Shown: positions 28,257-36,958, counted from the first letter of the stretch. The stretch: DNA of 64,000 bases from Clostridia bacterium (GCA_017395065.1 JAFPWH010000071.1:87275-151274); one strand, 5' to 3'. Notes: a model not told the origin generated them from the sequence alone. Numbers and translations: made by a program.

Positions 28257-30086
28257 TTGAAGACCGTAAGAGAAGATATCAGAAACATCGCGATCATCGC
28301 CCACGTCGACCACGGTAAGACCACGCTGGTCGACGAAATGCTCAAGCAGTCCGGCGTCTTCCGCGACAACCAGCAGGTGAGCGAGCGCGTGATGGACTCC
28401 AATGATCTGGAGCGCGAAAGAGGCATAACGATCCTTAGCAAGAACACCGCCGTAAACTACAAGGGCGTCAAAATCAACATCGTCGACACCCCCGGCCACG
28501 CCGATTTCGGCGGCGAAGTCGAGCGTGTGCTCAAAATGGTGGGCGGCGTTCTGCTTTTGATCGACTCCTTTGAGGGCCCGATGCCGCAGACGCGCTTCGT
28601 GCTCAAAAAGGCGCTGGAGCTCGACCTGCCCGTCATCATCTGCGTAAACAAAATGGACAGGCCGGATCAGCGCTGCAAGGAAGTGGTCGATGAGACGCTG
28701 GAGCTTTTTCTGGAGCTGGACGCGACGGACGAGCAGCTGGATTCGCCTGTGGTCTACTGTTCCGGCAGAACGGGCGTCGCCACGCTGGACCTCGACAAGC
28801 CCGCAGTCAACCTGCTGCCCCTGTTCGATACGATCCTCAAATACATTCCCGCGCCCGAAGGCGACGACGAGGCCAGCCTTCAGCTTCTGATCTCCACGAT
28901 CGATTACAACGATTACGTTGGCCGCATCGGCATCGGCCGCATCGAGCGCGGAAGCATCAAGGCCGGGCAAATGGCGGTTCGCTGCATTTACGGACAAAGC
29001 TTCGTTTCGCCCCCGGCGCGCCTCGGCGGGCTGTTCGAGTTCGACGGCTTGAAGCGTGTGCCCTGCGAGCAGGCAAGGGTCGGCGACATCGTGGCCGTGA
29101 CCGGCTTTGGGGAGCTCGCGATCGGCGACACGATCTGCGACGTCGCCCTTGCCGATCCGCTACCCTTCGTGAAGATCTCCGAGCCCACGGTCTCTATGGA
29201 CTTCGTCGTGAACGATTCCCCGTTTGCGGGCACCGAGGGCACCTACGTTACCAGCCGCCACCTGCGCTCGAGGCTGTTCAAGGAAATGCAGACCGACGTG
29301 TCCCTCCGCGTGGAGGATACCGGGACCACCGACTGCTTCAAGGTAAGCGGCAGGGGAGAACTGCACCTTTCGATACTGATTGAGACCATGCGCCGCCAGG
29401 GCTACGAGTTCGCCGTCACGAAGCCCACTGTTTTGTACAAGGAGATCGACGGCGTGACCTGCGAGCCGATGGAGCTTTTGGTATGCGACGTGCCCAGCGA
29501 GTATTCCGGTGCGGTCATAGACAAGATCGGCCGCCGCAAGGGCCTTTTGCAGAGCATGGAGGGCATGGACAGGGTGCGCCTTGAGTTCCTCGTGCCCTCG
29601 CGCGGCCTGTTCGGCTACCGCAGCGAATTTATGACCGATACGCGCGGCGAAGGCGTTATGAGCGCCGTCTTCAACGGCTACGAACCCTACAAGGGCGACA
29701 TCCCTTCGCGCCCCAACGGGTCTCTTGTCGCCTGGGAGACGGGCGAGACCACGTCCTACGCGATGTTCTATATCCAGGACAGGGGTGAACTGTTCGTTGA
29801 GCCCGGCACGAAGGTGTACACCGGCATGATCGTGGGCAGGAACTCCCGCCCGGGCGACATTGACGTGAACGTGTGCAAGAAAAAGCACTTGACCTCGATC
29901 CGCAACAGCGCCTCCGCCGAGGAAGCGCTCAAGGTGACGGGCATCCGCATCCTCACGCTCGAAGAGGCGATGGATTACATCGACGAGGACGAGCTCGTGG
30001 AGATCACGCCCAAATCCATACGCATGCGCAAAAAAATACTCTCTACCGAGGCGCGCAAAAAGCTGGAAGCGCGCAAAAAATCCTAA
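28257..30086 (+). CDS. typA: Ribosome-associated GTPase TypA/BipA
   Basis: Elongation-factor-like GTPase of 609 residues involved in ribosome assembly and stress adaptation. It has the P-loop [31 protein letters not shown] and NKMDRP, and the TypA C-terminal domain with [20 protein letters not shown]. The start codon is TTG at 28257, with AGAAGGGA upstream. recF begins 1 base after its stop, so translation is probably coupled. Confidence 0.96.
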   Translation: MKTVREDIRNIAIIAHVDHGKTTLVDEMLKQSGVFRDNQQVSERVMDSNDLERERGITILSKNTAVNYKGVKINIVDTPGHADFGGEVERVLKMVGGVLLLIDSFEGPMPQTRFVLKKALELDLPVIICVNKMDRPDQRCKEVVDETLELFLELDATDEQLDSPVVYCSGRTGVATLDLDKPAVNLLPLFDTILKYIPAPEGDDEASLQLLISTIDYNDYVGRIGIGRIERGSIKAGQMAVRCIYGQSFVSPPARLGGLFEFDGLKRVPCEQARVGDIVAVTGFGELAIGDTICDVALADPLPFVKISEPTVSMDFVVNDSPFAGTEGTYVTSRHLRSRLFKEMQTDVSLRVEDTGTTDCFKVSGRGELHLSILIETMRRQGYEFAVTKPTVLYKEIDGVTCEPMELLVCDVPSEYSGAVIDKIGRRKGLLQSMEGMDRVRLEFLVPSRGLFGYRSEFMTDTRGEGVMSAVFNGYEPYKGDIPSRPNGSLVAWETGETTSYAMFYIQDRGELFVEPGTKVYTGMIVGRNSRPGDIDVNVCKKKHLTSIRNSASAEEALKVTGIRILTLEEAMDYIDEDELVEITPKSIRMRKKILSTEARKKLEARKKS

Positions 30087-30087
30087 A

Positions 30088-31191
30088 ATGTACATCGACC
30101 TGATCGCCCTCAAAAACTACAGGAACTACGAGGACGTGCGCATCGAGCCCTGCAGGGGCGTGACCGTACTGACCGGCGACAATGCGCAGGGCAAGACGAA
30201 CGCGCTGGAGAGCGTCTATCTTTGCTGTACAGGCAGGAGCCACCGCACCTCCCACGACCGCGAGCTGATCCGCACGGGCAGCGAAGTGGCCTACGTGAAG
30301 GTCAGCGGCGTAAGGCGCGACGGCAGGCACGACGTCGAGATCTCCCTGAGCGAATCCGGGCGGCGGCAGGTCAAGGTAAACGCCTCGCCGGTCAGAAGGT
30401 CGGGCGAACTGCTCGGGCACATCACGGGCGTTCTGTTCGCGCCGGAGGACCTGCGCATGGTCAAGGACAGTCCTTCGGTCAGGCGGCGCTTCATGGATAT
30501 GGAGCTCAGCCAACTGCGCCCGAGCTACTATTACGCGCTGCAGCGCTACAACAGGGCGCTGAAGCAGAGGAATGCGCTTCTCAAGGAAGCCTTGATCGCG
30601 CCGGTCGATCCGGAATCCTTTGACGTCTGGGAAAGGGAGCTTTCCCTGAGCGGCGCAGAGATCGTGCAAAGCCGCGTAAGCTTCGTCGGGAAGCTTGCCG
30701 AGAGCGCTTCGGACATCCACGCGTCGATCACCGCGGGCAAAGAAACGCTGCGCGTGACCTATGAACCGAGCGTTCCGCCCGGAGAGAGCCTTTCGGAGAC
30801 CAAGGACAATCTGGCAAAACAGCTTTTGAACGCCAGAGAGAAGGACATAAAGCGCGGCCTTGCGAGCTTTGGCGTACACAGGGACGACCTCGGCATTTTT
30901 ATCGGCGATATGGACGCCAGAAGCTACGGAAGCCAGGGACAGGTGCGCACGTGCGCATTGTCGCTGAAACTGAGCGAAATCGAACTCATACAAAAGGAGA
31001 CCGGCGAAGCGCCCGTTTTGATGCTCGACGACGTGATGAGCGAGCTCGACCCGGACAGGAGAAGACAGCTTGTCAAGCGCCTGGACGGCGTGCAGGCGCT
31101 GATCACCTGCACCGACAAAAACGACCTCGCGGGCGCGGAGATCGGAAAGCTGTTCCATGTAAAAAACGCGATCCTCACGGAGGAAGTATGA
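30088..31191 (+). CDS. recF: Recombination mediator RecF
   Basis: SMC-like ABC ATPase that helps load RecA at gaps. The 367 residues include Walker A GDNAQGKTN (31-39), the AVLFAPEDLRMVKDSP-like RecF signature (GVLFAPEDL) and Walker B MLDDVMSELD. RecF usually lies beside dnaA-dnaN-gyrB; here it is directly behind typA and in front of a small secreted-protein gene that it overlaps by 4 bases. None of dnaA, dnaN or gyrB is in the window. Confidence 0.95.
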   Translation: MYIDLIALKNYRNYEDVRIEPCRGVTVLTGDNAQGKTNALESVYLCCTGRSHRTSHDRELIRTGSEVAYVKVSGVRRDGRHDVEISLSESGRRQVKVNASPVRRSGELLGHITGVLFAPEDLRMVKDSPSVRRRFMDMELSQLRPSYYYALQRYNRALKQRNALLKEALIAPVDPESFDVWERELSLSGAEIVQSRVSFVGKLAESASDIHASITAGKETLRVTYEPSVPPGESLSETKDNLAKQLLNAREKDIKRGLASFGVHRDDLGIFIGDMDARSYGSQGQVRTCALSLKLSEIELIQKETGEAPVLMLDDVMSELDPDRRRQLVKRLDGVQALITCTDKNDLAGAEIGKLFHVKNAILTEEV

Positions 31192-31664
31192 AAAAACTGC
31201 TTTGCGCCGCGCTGTGCTGCGCGTTACTGCTAAGCTTCGCCGCAGGCGAAAGCGCCTACGAGCAGATCGGAATGGCAAGCACCCTCGAAGAGATCACGCT
31301 TTTGTTCGGCGAGGGGGAGCCAGTCGGCGAATACCTCGCCTTCGGCGACGCGCTGTGCGCGTTTTATGAAAGCGGGCGGCTGACGGCCAAATCGCTTTCT
31401 TACGAGGATGTGCGCGAAAAGGCGGCAATGACGCAGGCGGATTTCGTAAAGGTGCGCGATTTTCGGGAAGGCGCGCTGCTAAGCGAACTTACCGACATAC
31501 TCGGCCCGGGTACGGAGATCCTGCGCATGAACTTATCCGACGAGGACAATGCAGGGCAACGGATGCTCCTTGCCTGGCAGAACGAATCGGGCGGCGTGCT
31601 CGAAGCGCTGTTCGAACTCGACGCCGGCGAATGGATCCTCTTCGCCATCGGTGAAATCGCATGA
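31188..31664 (+). CDS. Small exported protein of unknown function
   Basis: 158 residues with a signal peptide (KKLLCAALCCALLLSFAAG). The mature part seems to contain two similar units. Each starts with a short helix and a G-x-G/P turn, STLEEITLLFGEGEP and SELTDILGPGTE, followed by strands. This layout recalls small SmpA/BamE- or BLIP-like domains, but that is an impression of fold only. It overlaps recF by ATGA and the HAD gene by 4 bases, so it is within an operon. The Cys residues are all inside the signal region and none makes a clear lipobox. Confidence 0.6.
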   Translation: MKKLLCAALCCALLLSFAAGESAYEQIGMASTLEEITLLFGEGEPVGEYLAFGDALCAFYESGRLTAKSLSYEDVREKAAMTQADFVKVRDFREGALLSELTDILGPGTEILRMNLSDEDNAGQRMLLAWQNESGGVLEALFELDAGEWILFAIGEIA

Positions 31665-32488
31665 TCAGGCTTTTGGCAAGCGACATCGACGGGACCCTTC
31701 TGCCCATCGGAGGCCGCATGTCCGAAAGGACGAAACATGCGCTTAAGCGCCTGTGCGACAACGGCGTCGTGCTCGTGCCCGCAACCGGTCGCTGCTATTT
31801 CAACGCGACGGGGCCGTTCAGGGAAATGGGCATCGACTGCCCGGTCATCTCCTGCAACGGCGGCAGGGTGGACATGCACTGCACATGCGAAAGCCCGGTC
31901 TTTGAGGACACGATCGACCGGGAAAGCTCCGAAAAAGTGCTGCGTCTCCTGCTGGACGCGGGCTGTTTTATGACCAGCTACGTCGGCACGAAAGTCTACG
32001 CGCTGCCGGAGATCAACGGCTACGGCTCAAAATGCATGGGCATCAGCGAGGCCGGCAGCCCCGATAAAGACGAATACGAGGCCCTGAAGCGCACAATGGT
32101 CGAAGAGGGCAGCGTAAATCCCTACAAGTACGAGGCCTACAGCGACGACAGCCGCTTGCTTTGCGAGCTAAAGCGCGAGCTTACGGCCATGGGGCTCTCG
32201 GTATCCGGCGCGTTCAAATTCAACCTCGAGATCATGGCGCCCGGTGCGGGCAAGGGCAGAGCCCTGAAGACGCTTGCTGAAAAGCTGGGTATCTCAAAAA
32301 GCGAGATCATGGCGCTCGGCGATGGCAGCAACGACATTTCTCTGCTCGAAGCTGCGGGACTGCCCGTCGCGATGGACAACGCGTCGGAAAGCCTGAAGCC
32401 CAAAGCAAAACGAATCGCCCCGGACGCGTCGCTTGACGGCGCTGCGCAAATGATCGAAACTTACGTCCTTGCGGAGATAAGCAAATGA
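31661..32488 (+). CDS. Cof-type HAD family phosphatase
   Basis: 275-residue haloacid-dehalogenase hydrolase with a Cof/IIB cap. Motif I is ASDIDGTLL with D8 and D10. The cap occupies roughly 85-190, and motif IV is LGDGSNDISLLEAAG, with the following Asn-rich VAMDNASE typical of the subfamily. These enzymes dephosphorylate sugar phosphates, FMN or related metabolites; the substrate is not readable. It overlaps both neighbours by 4 bases. Confidence 0.9.
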   Translation: MIRLLASDIDGTLLPIGGRMSERTKHALKRLCDNGVVLVPATGRCYFNATGPFREMGIDCPVISCNGGRVDMHCTCESPVFEDTIDRESSEKVLRLLLDAGCFMTSYVGTKVYALPEINGYGSKCMGISEAGSPDKDEYEALKRTMVEEGSVNPYKYEAYSDDSRLLCELKRELTAMGLSVSGAFKFNLEIMAPGAGKGRALKTLAEKLGISKSEIMALGDGSNDISLLEAAGLPVAMDNASESLKPKAKRIAPDASLDGAAQMIETYVLAEISK

Positions 32489-32997
32489 ACATCGTGCTTT
32501 CGGAACCGGAGATCCCGCAGAACACGGGCAACATCGCCCGCACCTGCGCGGCGACCGGCGCAAAACTGCATCTGATCAAGCCTCTGGGCTTCGTGCTGGA
32601 CGACAAGCACTTGAAGCGCGCCGGCCTTGATTACTGGCACCTGATGGAGTATACTGTATACGAAAACTGGCAGGATTTCCTCGATCGGAATCCTGGCGCG
32701 AACCTGTATTTTTTGACCACAAAGGCAAGACAGGACTACACAAAGCCCAACTATCACCCGGACGATTATCTGGTCTTCGGCAAGGAGACCAGGGGCCTTG
32801 ACGAAACGCTTTTGAAAGACAACTATGAGCGCTGCTTCCGCATCCCCATGCGGGAAGAGGCGCGCTCACTGAACCTTGCCAATTCCGTGGCGATCGTGCT
32901 GTACGAGGCGCTTCGGCAGCTCGGCTTTCCCGATCTTTCGGCGAAGGGGCAACTGCACAATCTGCCCACGCCGGGCGATTGGCAGGACTACGTATAG
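32485..32997 (+). CDS. trmL: tRNA (cytidine/uridine-34 2'-O)-methyltransferase
   Basis: SPOUT-class methyltransferase of 170 residues that methylates the wobble ribose of tRNA-Leu. Key segments are EPEIPQNTGNIARTCAATG at the N-terminus, LVFGKETRGLDE (knot region) and IPMREEARSLNLANSVAIVLYE. The length and motifs are typical. The start overlaps the HAD stop by 4 bases. Confidence 0.94.
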   Translation: MNIVLSEPEIPQNTGNIARTCAATGAKLHLIKPLGFVLDDKHLKRAGLDYWHLMEYTVYENWQDFLDRNPGANLYFLTTKARQDYTKPNYHPDDYLVFGKETRGLDETLLKDNYERCFRIPMREEARSLNLANSVAIVLYEALRQLGFPDLSAKGQLHNLPTPGDWQDYV

Positions 32998-33006
32998 GAG
33001 CGACGA

Positions 33007-33228
33007 ATGGCGAAGCTGATCACCAAGAAAGAGTATAAAAAACGCCGAATCCGCTACCAGATCGCGGCGGGCCTGAGCGATTTTCTGGTCACGCTCGCGG
33101 GCCTTGCCGTGGCTTTCGTGTGCGTCGTTCTGATCGTGGAGCTGATCAACTGGCTCAGGGGCGACGTCGGTCATACCTTCGGCCTGTTCGGCAGCATCCT
33201 CGAGCGCACGCTGCGCACGAACCCGTGA
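33007..33228 (+). CDS. Small single-pass membrane protein, unknown
   Basis: 73 residues with a basic N-terminus (KKEYKKRR), one hydrophobic helix at about 23-47 and a polar C-terminus. GGAG lies 7 bases before the ATG, and the gene sits 9 bases after trmL in the same direction, which supports it as real. No recognised family. It could be a small subunit or anchor, but nothing in it indicates a partner. Confidence 0.6.
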   Translation: MAKLITKKEYKKRRIRYQIAAGLSDFLVTLAGLAVAFVCVVLIVELINWLRGDVGHTFGLFGSILERTLRTNP

Positions 33229-33252
33229 CGAACCGGGAATGAAGGCAGACGC

Positions 33253-33819
33253 ATGAACGCAAGCTGGGAAACGCTGACGCAGGCAGTAAAGGAGTGCACC
33301 GACTGCCGCCTGTGCGAAAGGCGCACGAACACCGTGCTGGGCGAAGGAAAGCCCGACGCGGATCTGATGTTTATCGGGGAGGGCCCGGGCAGGGACGAAG
33401 ACCTGCAGGGCAGACCCTTCGTAGGCGCGAGCGGCCAATTGCTGGACAGGATGATCCACGCGCTGGGCATGGAGCGCTGCGACGTGTACATCTGCAACAT
33501 CGTCAAATGCCGCCCGCCGATGAACCGGAACCCGGAGCCGGACGAGGCCGGAGCCTGCATAAAGTACCTCAGGCAGCAGTTTTTGTTGGTCAGGCCGAAG
33601 GTCATCGTGCTGCTCGGCAAGGTGGCGATGCGCTACGTGCTCAACGACGTAAGGCCGATCTCTGCTCTCAGGGGGCAGTTTATCGAAAAGAAAGGCGTCT
33701 GGTTCCTGCCTACCTACCATCCGAGCGCGCTGCTCAGGGACCCTTCCAAAAAGCGCGAGGCCTGGGAGGACTTCAAGGCGGCAAAGGAAAAGCTGAAGGA
33801 GCTGACGGGCGATGTTTGA
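33253..33819 (+). CDS. Family 4 uracil-DNA glycosylase (Fe-S type)
   Basis: Removes uracil from DNA. The 188 residues carry the four 4Fe-4S cysteines C15 and C18 (CTDC), C86 (VKCRPP) and C102 (GACIKYL). The active-site motif is GEGPGRDED (43-51) and the C-terminal motif is TYHPSALLR. This is the standard family-4 arrangement. The 3' end overlaps a second UDG-like gene by 8 bases. Confidence 0.92.
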   Translation: MNASWETLTQAVKECTDCRLCERRTNTVLGEGKPDADLMFIGEGPGRDEDLQGRPFVGASGQLLDRMIHALGMERCDVYICNIVKCRPPMNRNPEPDEAGACIKYLRQQFLLVRPKVIVLLGKVAMRYVLNDVRPISALRGQFIEKKGVWFLPTYHPSALLRDPSKKREAWEDFKAAKEKLKELTGDV

Positions 33820-34375
33820 AAGCCTCGAGGAGCTGAGAAGGGCGACGCAGGAACGCTTTGCCGACAGGATCATCGTCCACGGAGAGGGAAACCCGAAACC
33901 GGTCGTCGTACTGATCGGCGAAGCGCCCGGCGAAAAGGAAGAGCTTCTGCGCCGTCCCTTCGTGGGCAAGGCGGGTGAAAACCTGAACGAGTTTCTGCAG
34001 CTCAGCGGCATAGAACGCGAAAGCCTATACATCACGAACGCGGTAAAGTTTCGGCCCACGGCCGTCGGGAAGAGCGGAAAAAGCGTGAACAGAAAGCCGA
34101 CCCAGGCCGAGATCGGCGCGTTCAGACCTATATTATTGGAAGAAATCCGTCTGCTCAGCCCAAAGCTCGTGGTCACGCTGGGCAACGTGCCGCTTGGCGC
34201 GGTGAGAAACGAAAAGCAGTCGATCGGTGAAGTGCACGGGCGTTTCCTTCCCATGGAGCGCTATAGCCTCTATCCCATGTACCATCCGGCGAGCGTCATA
34301 TACAATCGCTCGCTCAGGGAAGTGTACATCGAAGACGTAAAACGCCTCGGGGCGTGGCTCAGGCAAAATGCCTGA
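33812..34375 (+). CDS. UDG-superfamily protein without iron-sulfur cysteines
   Basis: 187-residue uracil-DNA-glycosylase-fold protein. Motif A is GEAPGEKEE (37-45), then RRPFVGKAGENLNEFL, NAVKFRPT and the C-terminal MYHPASVIYN. It aligns along its length with the preceding family-4 enzyme but contains no cysteine at all, so it cannot bind the usual cluster. The CTDC and KCRPP sites are lost or replaced (KFRPT). It may be a paralogue with a different lesion specificity. It overlaps both neighbours by 8 bases and is surely co-translated with them. Confidence 0.82.
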   Translation: MFESLEELRRATQERFADRIIVHGEGNPKPVVVLIGEAPGEKEELLRRPFVGKAGENLNEFLQLSGIERESLYITNAVKFRPTAVGKSGKSVNRKPTQAEIGAFRPILLEEIRLLSPKLVVTLGNVPLGAVRNEKQSIGEVHGRFLPMERYSLYPMYHPASVIYNRSLREVYIEDVKRLGAWLRQNA

Positions 34376-35318
34376 AATCGTCCTATCTTCAGGCCGGAAA
34401 GCGCTCAAAGCGTTTTTTTCCCTCTCTGTGCCCTCGGGTTACAGCGGGAAAGAGGCGGCCTATATCGAAAGGCACTTTTCCGGCGGTACGGGCAAAAGCG
34501 CGTATCTGCTCGTGCTCGACCGTGGGAAAGCTGTCGCGCGCGCCATGACCTGGCAGGGCGAAACGCTCAAAAACGGCTATTTTGCGCTGCTTGACGGAAG
34601 GCGGGACGCCTTTGAAGCGCTGCTTGGCTACATGGAGCAGCTTCAGCGTGAATGGGGCAGTACGTCCCTCACGGGACCGGTCACGCCGGACGGCAGCGGC
34701 TTTTTTATGGGCCAGTGCGACAGCGCATCCGACGGCAGCGCCCGCGGGGAACTGACGGGGCCCTTCGACGCGGGTCAGAGCGCGGCCCTTTTGCAAAACG
34801 GGTATGACCCCGTAAACACGCTCGCCGCGTTTCGCCTGTGTCTGCAAAAGACGAATCCGTATCGCGGCGCGGCGCAGAAGATCGCTTCAAGGCTCGGGAT
34901 AAAACCCGAAAAAGCGAAACTGAACGTATTTGACCAGAACCTTGAACGGGCAGTCTTCGCGCTCGAAACCGAAGACAAGGCCGCGTCGCTCAGGCAATTG
35001 CTTTGGCTCAAACCCTCCATCGCAAAGGACCGTTCCTTCGTCGTGAACGACCCTTGCGGAAGACCCCTCGCCTACGCGATCAGTCTTAAGGGAGGCGTAC
35101 CGAGGCTCGCAACGTTCTGGACGAAAGACGACGAGTACAGGCGGCCTTGCGCGCTTTTGCTCTGCGACGCGCTCTTTGAAAGCTGTCAAAAGGCCGGCAT
35201 AAGCGAAATAGAGCTTTCCCTGATCGATACGCAGAACGAGGCTTCGATGCGGCTGTGCGGGAACGCAGGCGCGCGTCTCAGCCGTCAATACAAAATATAT
35301 AACAAAAATTTAACGTGA
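34368..35318 (+). CDS. Probable GNAT-like (YghO-type) protein
   Basis: 316 residues, no signal peptide. The N-terminal half has a segment LTGPVTPDGSGFFMG and a later GPFDAGQSAALLQNGYDP. The C-terminal part (about 235-312, ending RLCGNAGARLSRQYKIYNK) resembles the tail of YghO-like N-acetyltransferase-fold proteins, where a neighbouring LG..YRIY motif closes the domain. That match is by eye and weak. No clear acetyl-CoA P-loop is visible. It overlaps the UDG-like gene by 8 bases and is the last gene before an 80-base gap. Confidence 0.45.
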   Translation: MPEIVLSSGRKALKAFFSLSVPSGYSGKEAAYIERHFSGGTGKSAYLLVLDRGKAVARAMTWQGETLKNGYFALLDGRRDAFEALLGYMEQLQREWGSTSLTGPVTPDGSGFFMGQCDSASDGSARGELTGPFDAGQSAALLQNGYDPVNTLAAFRLCLQKTNPYRGAAQKIASRLGIKPEKAKLNVFDQNLERAVFALETEDKAASLRQLLWLKPSIAKDRSFVVNDPCGRPLAYAISLKGGVPRLATFWTKDDEYRRPCALLLCDALFESCQKAGISEIELSLIDTQNEASMRLCGNAGARLSRQYKIYNKNLT

Positions 35319-35398
35319 AAACGGGGCGGGAGATATTCCCATTCGCTAAATTATGTGTAATATATAGGCGTTAAACATATGAATGCCGGAGGTTGTGT

Positions 35399-35809
35399 AT
35401 GAAACTGATCAAATGCCCGCGCTGCGAGCTCAATTATATGTTCGAGAACGAAGTCATGTGCTCCGTGTGCAAAAAGGACGTGCAGGGAGAGCAGGAAATG
35501 GACGACATGATAGAGCTCTGCTCCGAATGCGGCGAAAACCCCGTGATCCCCGGTCAGGAGGTCTGCGCCTACTGCCTCAAGGAGATCCAGCGTCGCGCCG
35601 AGGACAGCGCCGCTGAAGACGACGGCAGCGATCCCAGCAGCAGAGACCTCGATATCGATTCCGTCTCTTCGATGGAGGAGATCGAGATGGACGTCGATCC
35701 CGACGGCGCGGAGAACTTCGGCGAGGACGACGACATGTTCGCCTCAGACGACATGGAGGACGAGGAAGAGGAAGACGAGCTTTCCAAGGAAGAATCGGAC
35801 GAGGTCTGA
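35399..35809 (+). CDS. Double zinc-ribbon protein with acidic tail
   Basis: 136 residues. Two zinc-ribbon modules occupy 1-62: C6/C9/C21/C24 and C41/C44/C56/C59, each CxxC...CxxC. Residues 67-136 are highly acidic and low-complexity, probably disordered. ATG 35399 is chosen because CCGGAGG (35386-35392) precedes it by 6 bases; the in-frame TTG at 35393 abuts that site. The metallophosphoesterase gene starts 2 bases after its stop, so the two are coupled. The role is unknown; a nucleic-acid or RNA-polymerase contact is possible for such a layout. Confidence 0.7.
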   Translation: MKLIKCPRCELNYMFENEVMCSVCKKDVQGEQEMDDMIELCSECGENPVIPGQEVCAYCLKEIQRRAEDSAAEDDGSDPSSRDLDIDSVSSMEEIEMDVDPDGAENFGEDDDMFASDDMEDEEEEDELSKEESDEV

Positions 35810-35811
35810 AC

Positions 35812-36507
35812 GTGAAGGTTTACGCAATATCGGACCTGCATCTTTCGAGCGTCGACGATAAGCCCATGGACGTGTTCGGCGCACACTGGGAGAATCATTT
35901 TGCACGCATCAGCGAGGATTGGCTTTCAAAGGTCTCCGGGGAAGACATCGTTTTGCTCCCCGGCGATTTGAGTTGGGCGCTTCAGCTTGAAAACGCCCTG
36001 CCGGACATACGCTGCGTCGCCGCGCTGCCCGGCAAAAAGGTCATCATCCGCGGAAACCATGACTATTGGTGGAGCTCCATCAGCCGCGTAAGGGACGCGC
36101 TGCCCGAGAACATGTACGCCATCCAGAACGACGCCATCAGCATAAGCGGCATCACCTTCTGCGGTACGCGCGGCTGGATATTGCCCTGCGAAGGTTGGGA
36201 CCAAGACGACGAGCGTATAAGCAAGCGCGAGTACGGCAGGCTCAAAATGTCGTTGGACAGGGCCGTTCAGATCGCCGACGGCGGCGAAATCATCTGCATG
36301 CTGCACTACCCGCCGCTCACCGAAGCCAACCCGGATACGGAGGTGAGCGCGCTCATCGAAAGCTACGGCATAAAGCACGTGGTCTACGGACATCTGCACG
36401 GAGTGGCGCTAAAGGGCGCTTTCCGCGGCGAGCACAACGGCGTCTTTTACCACCAGGCCTCCTGCGACGGCACAGACTTTAAGCTCATCACGATCCTGAA
36501 CGACTGA
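35812..36507 (+). CDS. Metallophosphoesterase
   Basis: Calcineurin-like phosphoesterase of 231 residues with the complete five-motif metal site: DLHL (8-11), GDLSW, GNHDYWW, LHYPP and GHLHG. It starts with GTG at 35812, 2 bases after the zinc-ribbon stop. The Trp-rich GNHDYWWSS is typical of a subfamily common in Clostridia whose substrate is not established. A strong terminator follows. Confidence 0.88.
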   Translation: MKVYAISDLHLSSVDDKPMDVFGAHWENHFARISEDWLSKVSGEDIVLLPGDLSWALQLENALPDIRCVAALPGKKVIIRGNHDYWWSSISRVRDALPENMYAIQNDAISISGITFCGTRGWILPCEGWDQDDERISKREYGRLKMSLDRAVQIADGGEIICMLHYPPLTEANPDTEVSALIESYGIKHVVYGHLHGVALKGAFRGEHNGVFYHQASCDGTDFKLITILND

Positions 36508-36536
36508 TCCCCATTTCCGTCAAAAATCATACAAAA

Positions 36537-36569
36537 CAAGCAGACTGCCACGGCGGTCTGCTGTTTTTT
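36537..36569 (+). terminator. Rho-independent terminator after the metallophosphoesterase
   Basis: Stem AGCAGAC/GTCTGCT (36539-36545, 36556-36562) extended by a GCC/GGC core, then TTTTTT at 36564-36569. Confidence 0.85.
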
Positions 36570-36570
36570 G

Positions 36571-36868
36571 TGCTCCTATGCGTTTTTTGCCCTGACTGCC
36601 ATGTTGGCATATTATGCAGCACTCTCAACTATTGAGTAGTTCGATCTGAGAGTATATACCCTGATTGGGAAAGCGGATTTGACGCGCTCATTTCTAAGAA
36701 GGGCTTTTTTTCGTACTTATAAAGCTCTCTGCTCATCCCGTTACCATAGAGGCACTTCTGTATACTCCTTCACTCCCGTCGCAGCGACAGAGGCGCTGTT
36801 TGCGCGCGCCAACGCATGCGTTTTTCCGGAATTTATGATTTTACAAAATATTAACGTGCTACGGTGCA
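36571..36868. other. AT-rich intergenic stretch before mraZ, no gene seen
   Basis: No convincing coding frame is present; a 73-codon frame at 36679-36900 has no good RBS and atypical composition. The clearest structure is a nested inverted repeat: ACTCTCA/TGAGAGT (36621-36627, 36647-36653) enclosing AACTA/TAGTT (36627-36631, 36637-36641). The composition is visibly lower in GC than the flanking genes. It may hold a small RNA or a decayed insertion; nothing can be named. Confidence 0.5.
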
Positions 36869-36873
36869 AAAAA

Positions 36874-36927
36874 GTGGTGGGAAAATGTAGAATAATGTAG
36901 AAATAAATGATAGCATTGTGGTATAAT
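36874..36927 (+). promoter_or_regulatory. mraZ promoter with phased TG-repeat operator
   Basis: An extended -10, TTGTGGTATAAT, ends at 36927 (TATAAT at 36922-36927). Upstream lie repeated units containing GTGGTGGGAAA, ATGTAGAAT and ATGTAGAAA, with their TG steps at 36875, 36886, 36896 and 36908, about one helical turn apart. MraZ in other bacteria represses its own operon by binding TGGG-type direct repeats at this spacing. These units are therefore the likely MraZ boxes, although the TGTAG form departs from the E. coli consensus. Confidence 0.6.
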
Positions 36928-36958
36928 AGTGCAAGAAAACGAAAGGGAGGGATGCGCC

